Below are positions 63,489-64,000 of a stretch of DNA of 64,000 nt, piece by piece (the first letter of the stretch is position 1; the number at the start of each line of letters is the position of its first letter). Source of the stretch: Candidatus Stoquefichus sp. SB1 (lineage in GTDB: Bacteria > Bacillota_I > Bacilli_A > Erysipelotrichales > Coprobacillaceae); contig NZ_LN852692.1 in NCBI RefSeq assembly GCF_001244545.1, positions 62,001 to 126,000 of the forward strand, read 5' to 3'. Under the pieces are notes generated by a model, which was given only the letters and a program-made list of their open reading frames with translations, made no database searches and had not been told where the DNA came from. The translations under genes and the position numbers were made by a program.

Positions 63489-63976
63489 ATTGGTATGTCT
63501 TATTTACATTAAGTCAAAAGACAAATCAAATTGTCTCTCATTTAAATAGAAGAGACAATATTGATGCATTTATACCAGAATATGAATTTTATTATAGAAA
63601 GACAAAGGAATATCTCATTAGACCTATGTTTCCTAACTATATATTTGTTAAGACAAATTATAATCAATTAGATTTTAATATTATGCTTAATAAGATGGGT
63701 GAAGAAAAGGATGGAGTCATTAGACAATTAAGTAAAGATGATGTATCAGCTTTAAGAAAAGAAGAAATAGAAATGTTTGAATTATTATTAGATGCTAATC
63801 ATGTTGTAAGGATGTCCCAAGCATATTTACAAGATGGCAGAGCTAAGGTTTATGAAGGACCGTTACAAGCATTTGAAAAACAGATTGTTAAAGTTGATGT
63901 TCATAATCAGTGTGCTTACCTTGATTTAATCTTTATGAAGAGAAGGATCAAAGTAGGACTCAAGATAGACAAGTAA
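63485..63976 (+). CDS. NusG/LoaP-like transcription antiterminator, second
   Basis: A 163-residue paralogue of the preceding protein: MNWYVLFTLSQKTNQIV, AFIPEYEFYYRKTKEYLIRPMFPNYIFVKT (NGN), then YEGPLQAFEKQIVKVDVHNQC (KOW). Two such genes overlapping in one transcript are unusual. They may act as a heterodimer-like pair, or one may be an antagonist. A ribosome binding site (GGGGAGAA) near the window end shows at least one further gene follows. Confidence 0.86.
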   Translation: MNWYVLFTLSQKTNQIVSHLNRRDNIDAFIPEYEFYYRKTKEYLIRPMFPNYIFVKTNYNQLDFNIMLNKMGEEKDGVIRQLSKDDVSALRKEEIEMFELLLDANHVVRMSQAYLQDGRAKVYEGPLQAFEKQIVKVDVHNQCAYLDLIFMKRRIKVGLKIDK

Positions 63977-64000
63977 AAATAAACTGGGGAGAATGGTATA

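Overview
The window is about 64 kb of low-GC (AT-rich) DNA with strong GGAGG ribosome binding sites and rho-independent terminators. It has PTS sugar uptake, RpiR/BglG/MtlR-type regulation and many anaerobic redox enzymes. This fits a gut-type fermentative Firmicute. Protein style (SemiSWEETs, class III FBPase, UvrA-like ABC protein, LoaP/NusG-like proteins) suggests the Erysipelotrichia/Coprobacillaceae, but that is an inference. I see no rRNA, tRNA, CRISPR array or intact insertion sequence.

Layout. (1) 1-6.5 kb: a truncated PTS EIIC, then a leftward unit of an FMN/FAD/FeS ene-reductase, a LicT-type antiterminator and a beta-glucoside EIIBCA. Its leader carries a cre-like site, a RAT antiterminator and an overlapping terminator. 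A LysR gene follows. (2) 6.5-7.5 kb: a gene-poor stretch with a decayed ORF and a candidate free-standing structured RNA. (3) 7.5-9.8 kb: SDR, FMN reductase and AKR genes. (4) 9.8-37.2 kb: a block unified by one repeated promoter design. Seven promoters each carry two TTGTAAAT-N3-ATTTACAA-like operators exactly 43 bp apart, with the -35 region 33 bp after the start of the second operator. They drive MATE, MFS, AKR, ADH, SemiSWEET, GH1, EIIB-like and HAD genes. Three RpiR/SIS-domain regulators lie inside the block. (5) 37.3-44.5 kb: a UvrA-like ABC ATPase, then a redox operon (iron ADH, flavodoxin, CMD protein, SDR, FMN reductase, lipoprotein flavodoxin). (6) 44.8-50.6 kb: an AraC-GH39-like regulator with EIIBC, GH1 and EIIA genes. 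(7) 50.7-57.2 kb: a mannitol-type PTS operon (EIICB, MtlR, an EIIB-EIIA fusion, a 1-phosphofructokinase-like kinase and a sorbose-1-phosphate-reductase-like dehydrogenase). (8) 57.2-62.7 kb: class III FBPase, a MerR-controlled AKR pair, a cyclophilin-like lipoprotein and a flavoprotein. (9) 62.7-64 kb: a probable invertible promoter upstream of two overlapping NusG/LoaP-like antiterminator genes, which look like the head of a surface-polysaccharide operon that continues beyond the window.

How it works together. The region looks like an accessory catabolic island for beta-glycosides, other glycosides and polyols. PTS permeases and GH1 phospho-glycosidases release sugars. Gfo/Idh enzymes, an ene-reductase, AKRs, ADHs and flavoproteins could act on glycoside aglycones or dispose of reductant. 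The two strongest observations are the seven-copy tandem-operator promoter architecture and the invertible promoter before the paired antiterminators. Where an in-frame start lay too close to, or inside, a regulatory element, I moved it to the codon with proper ribosome-binding-site spacing and say so in the entry.
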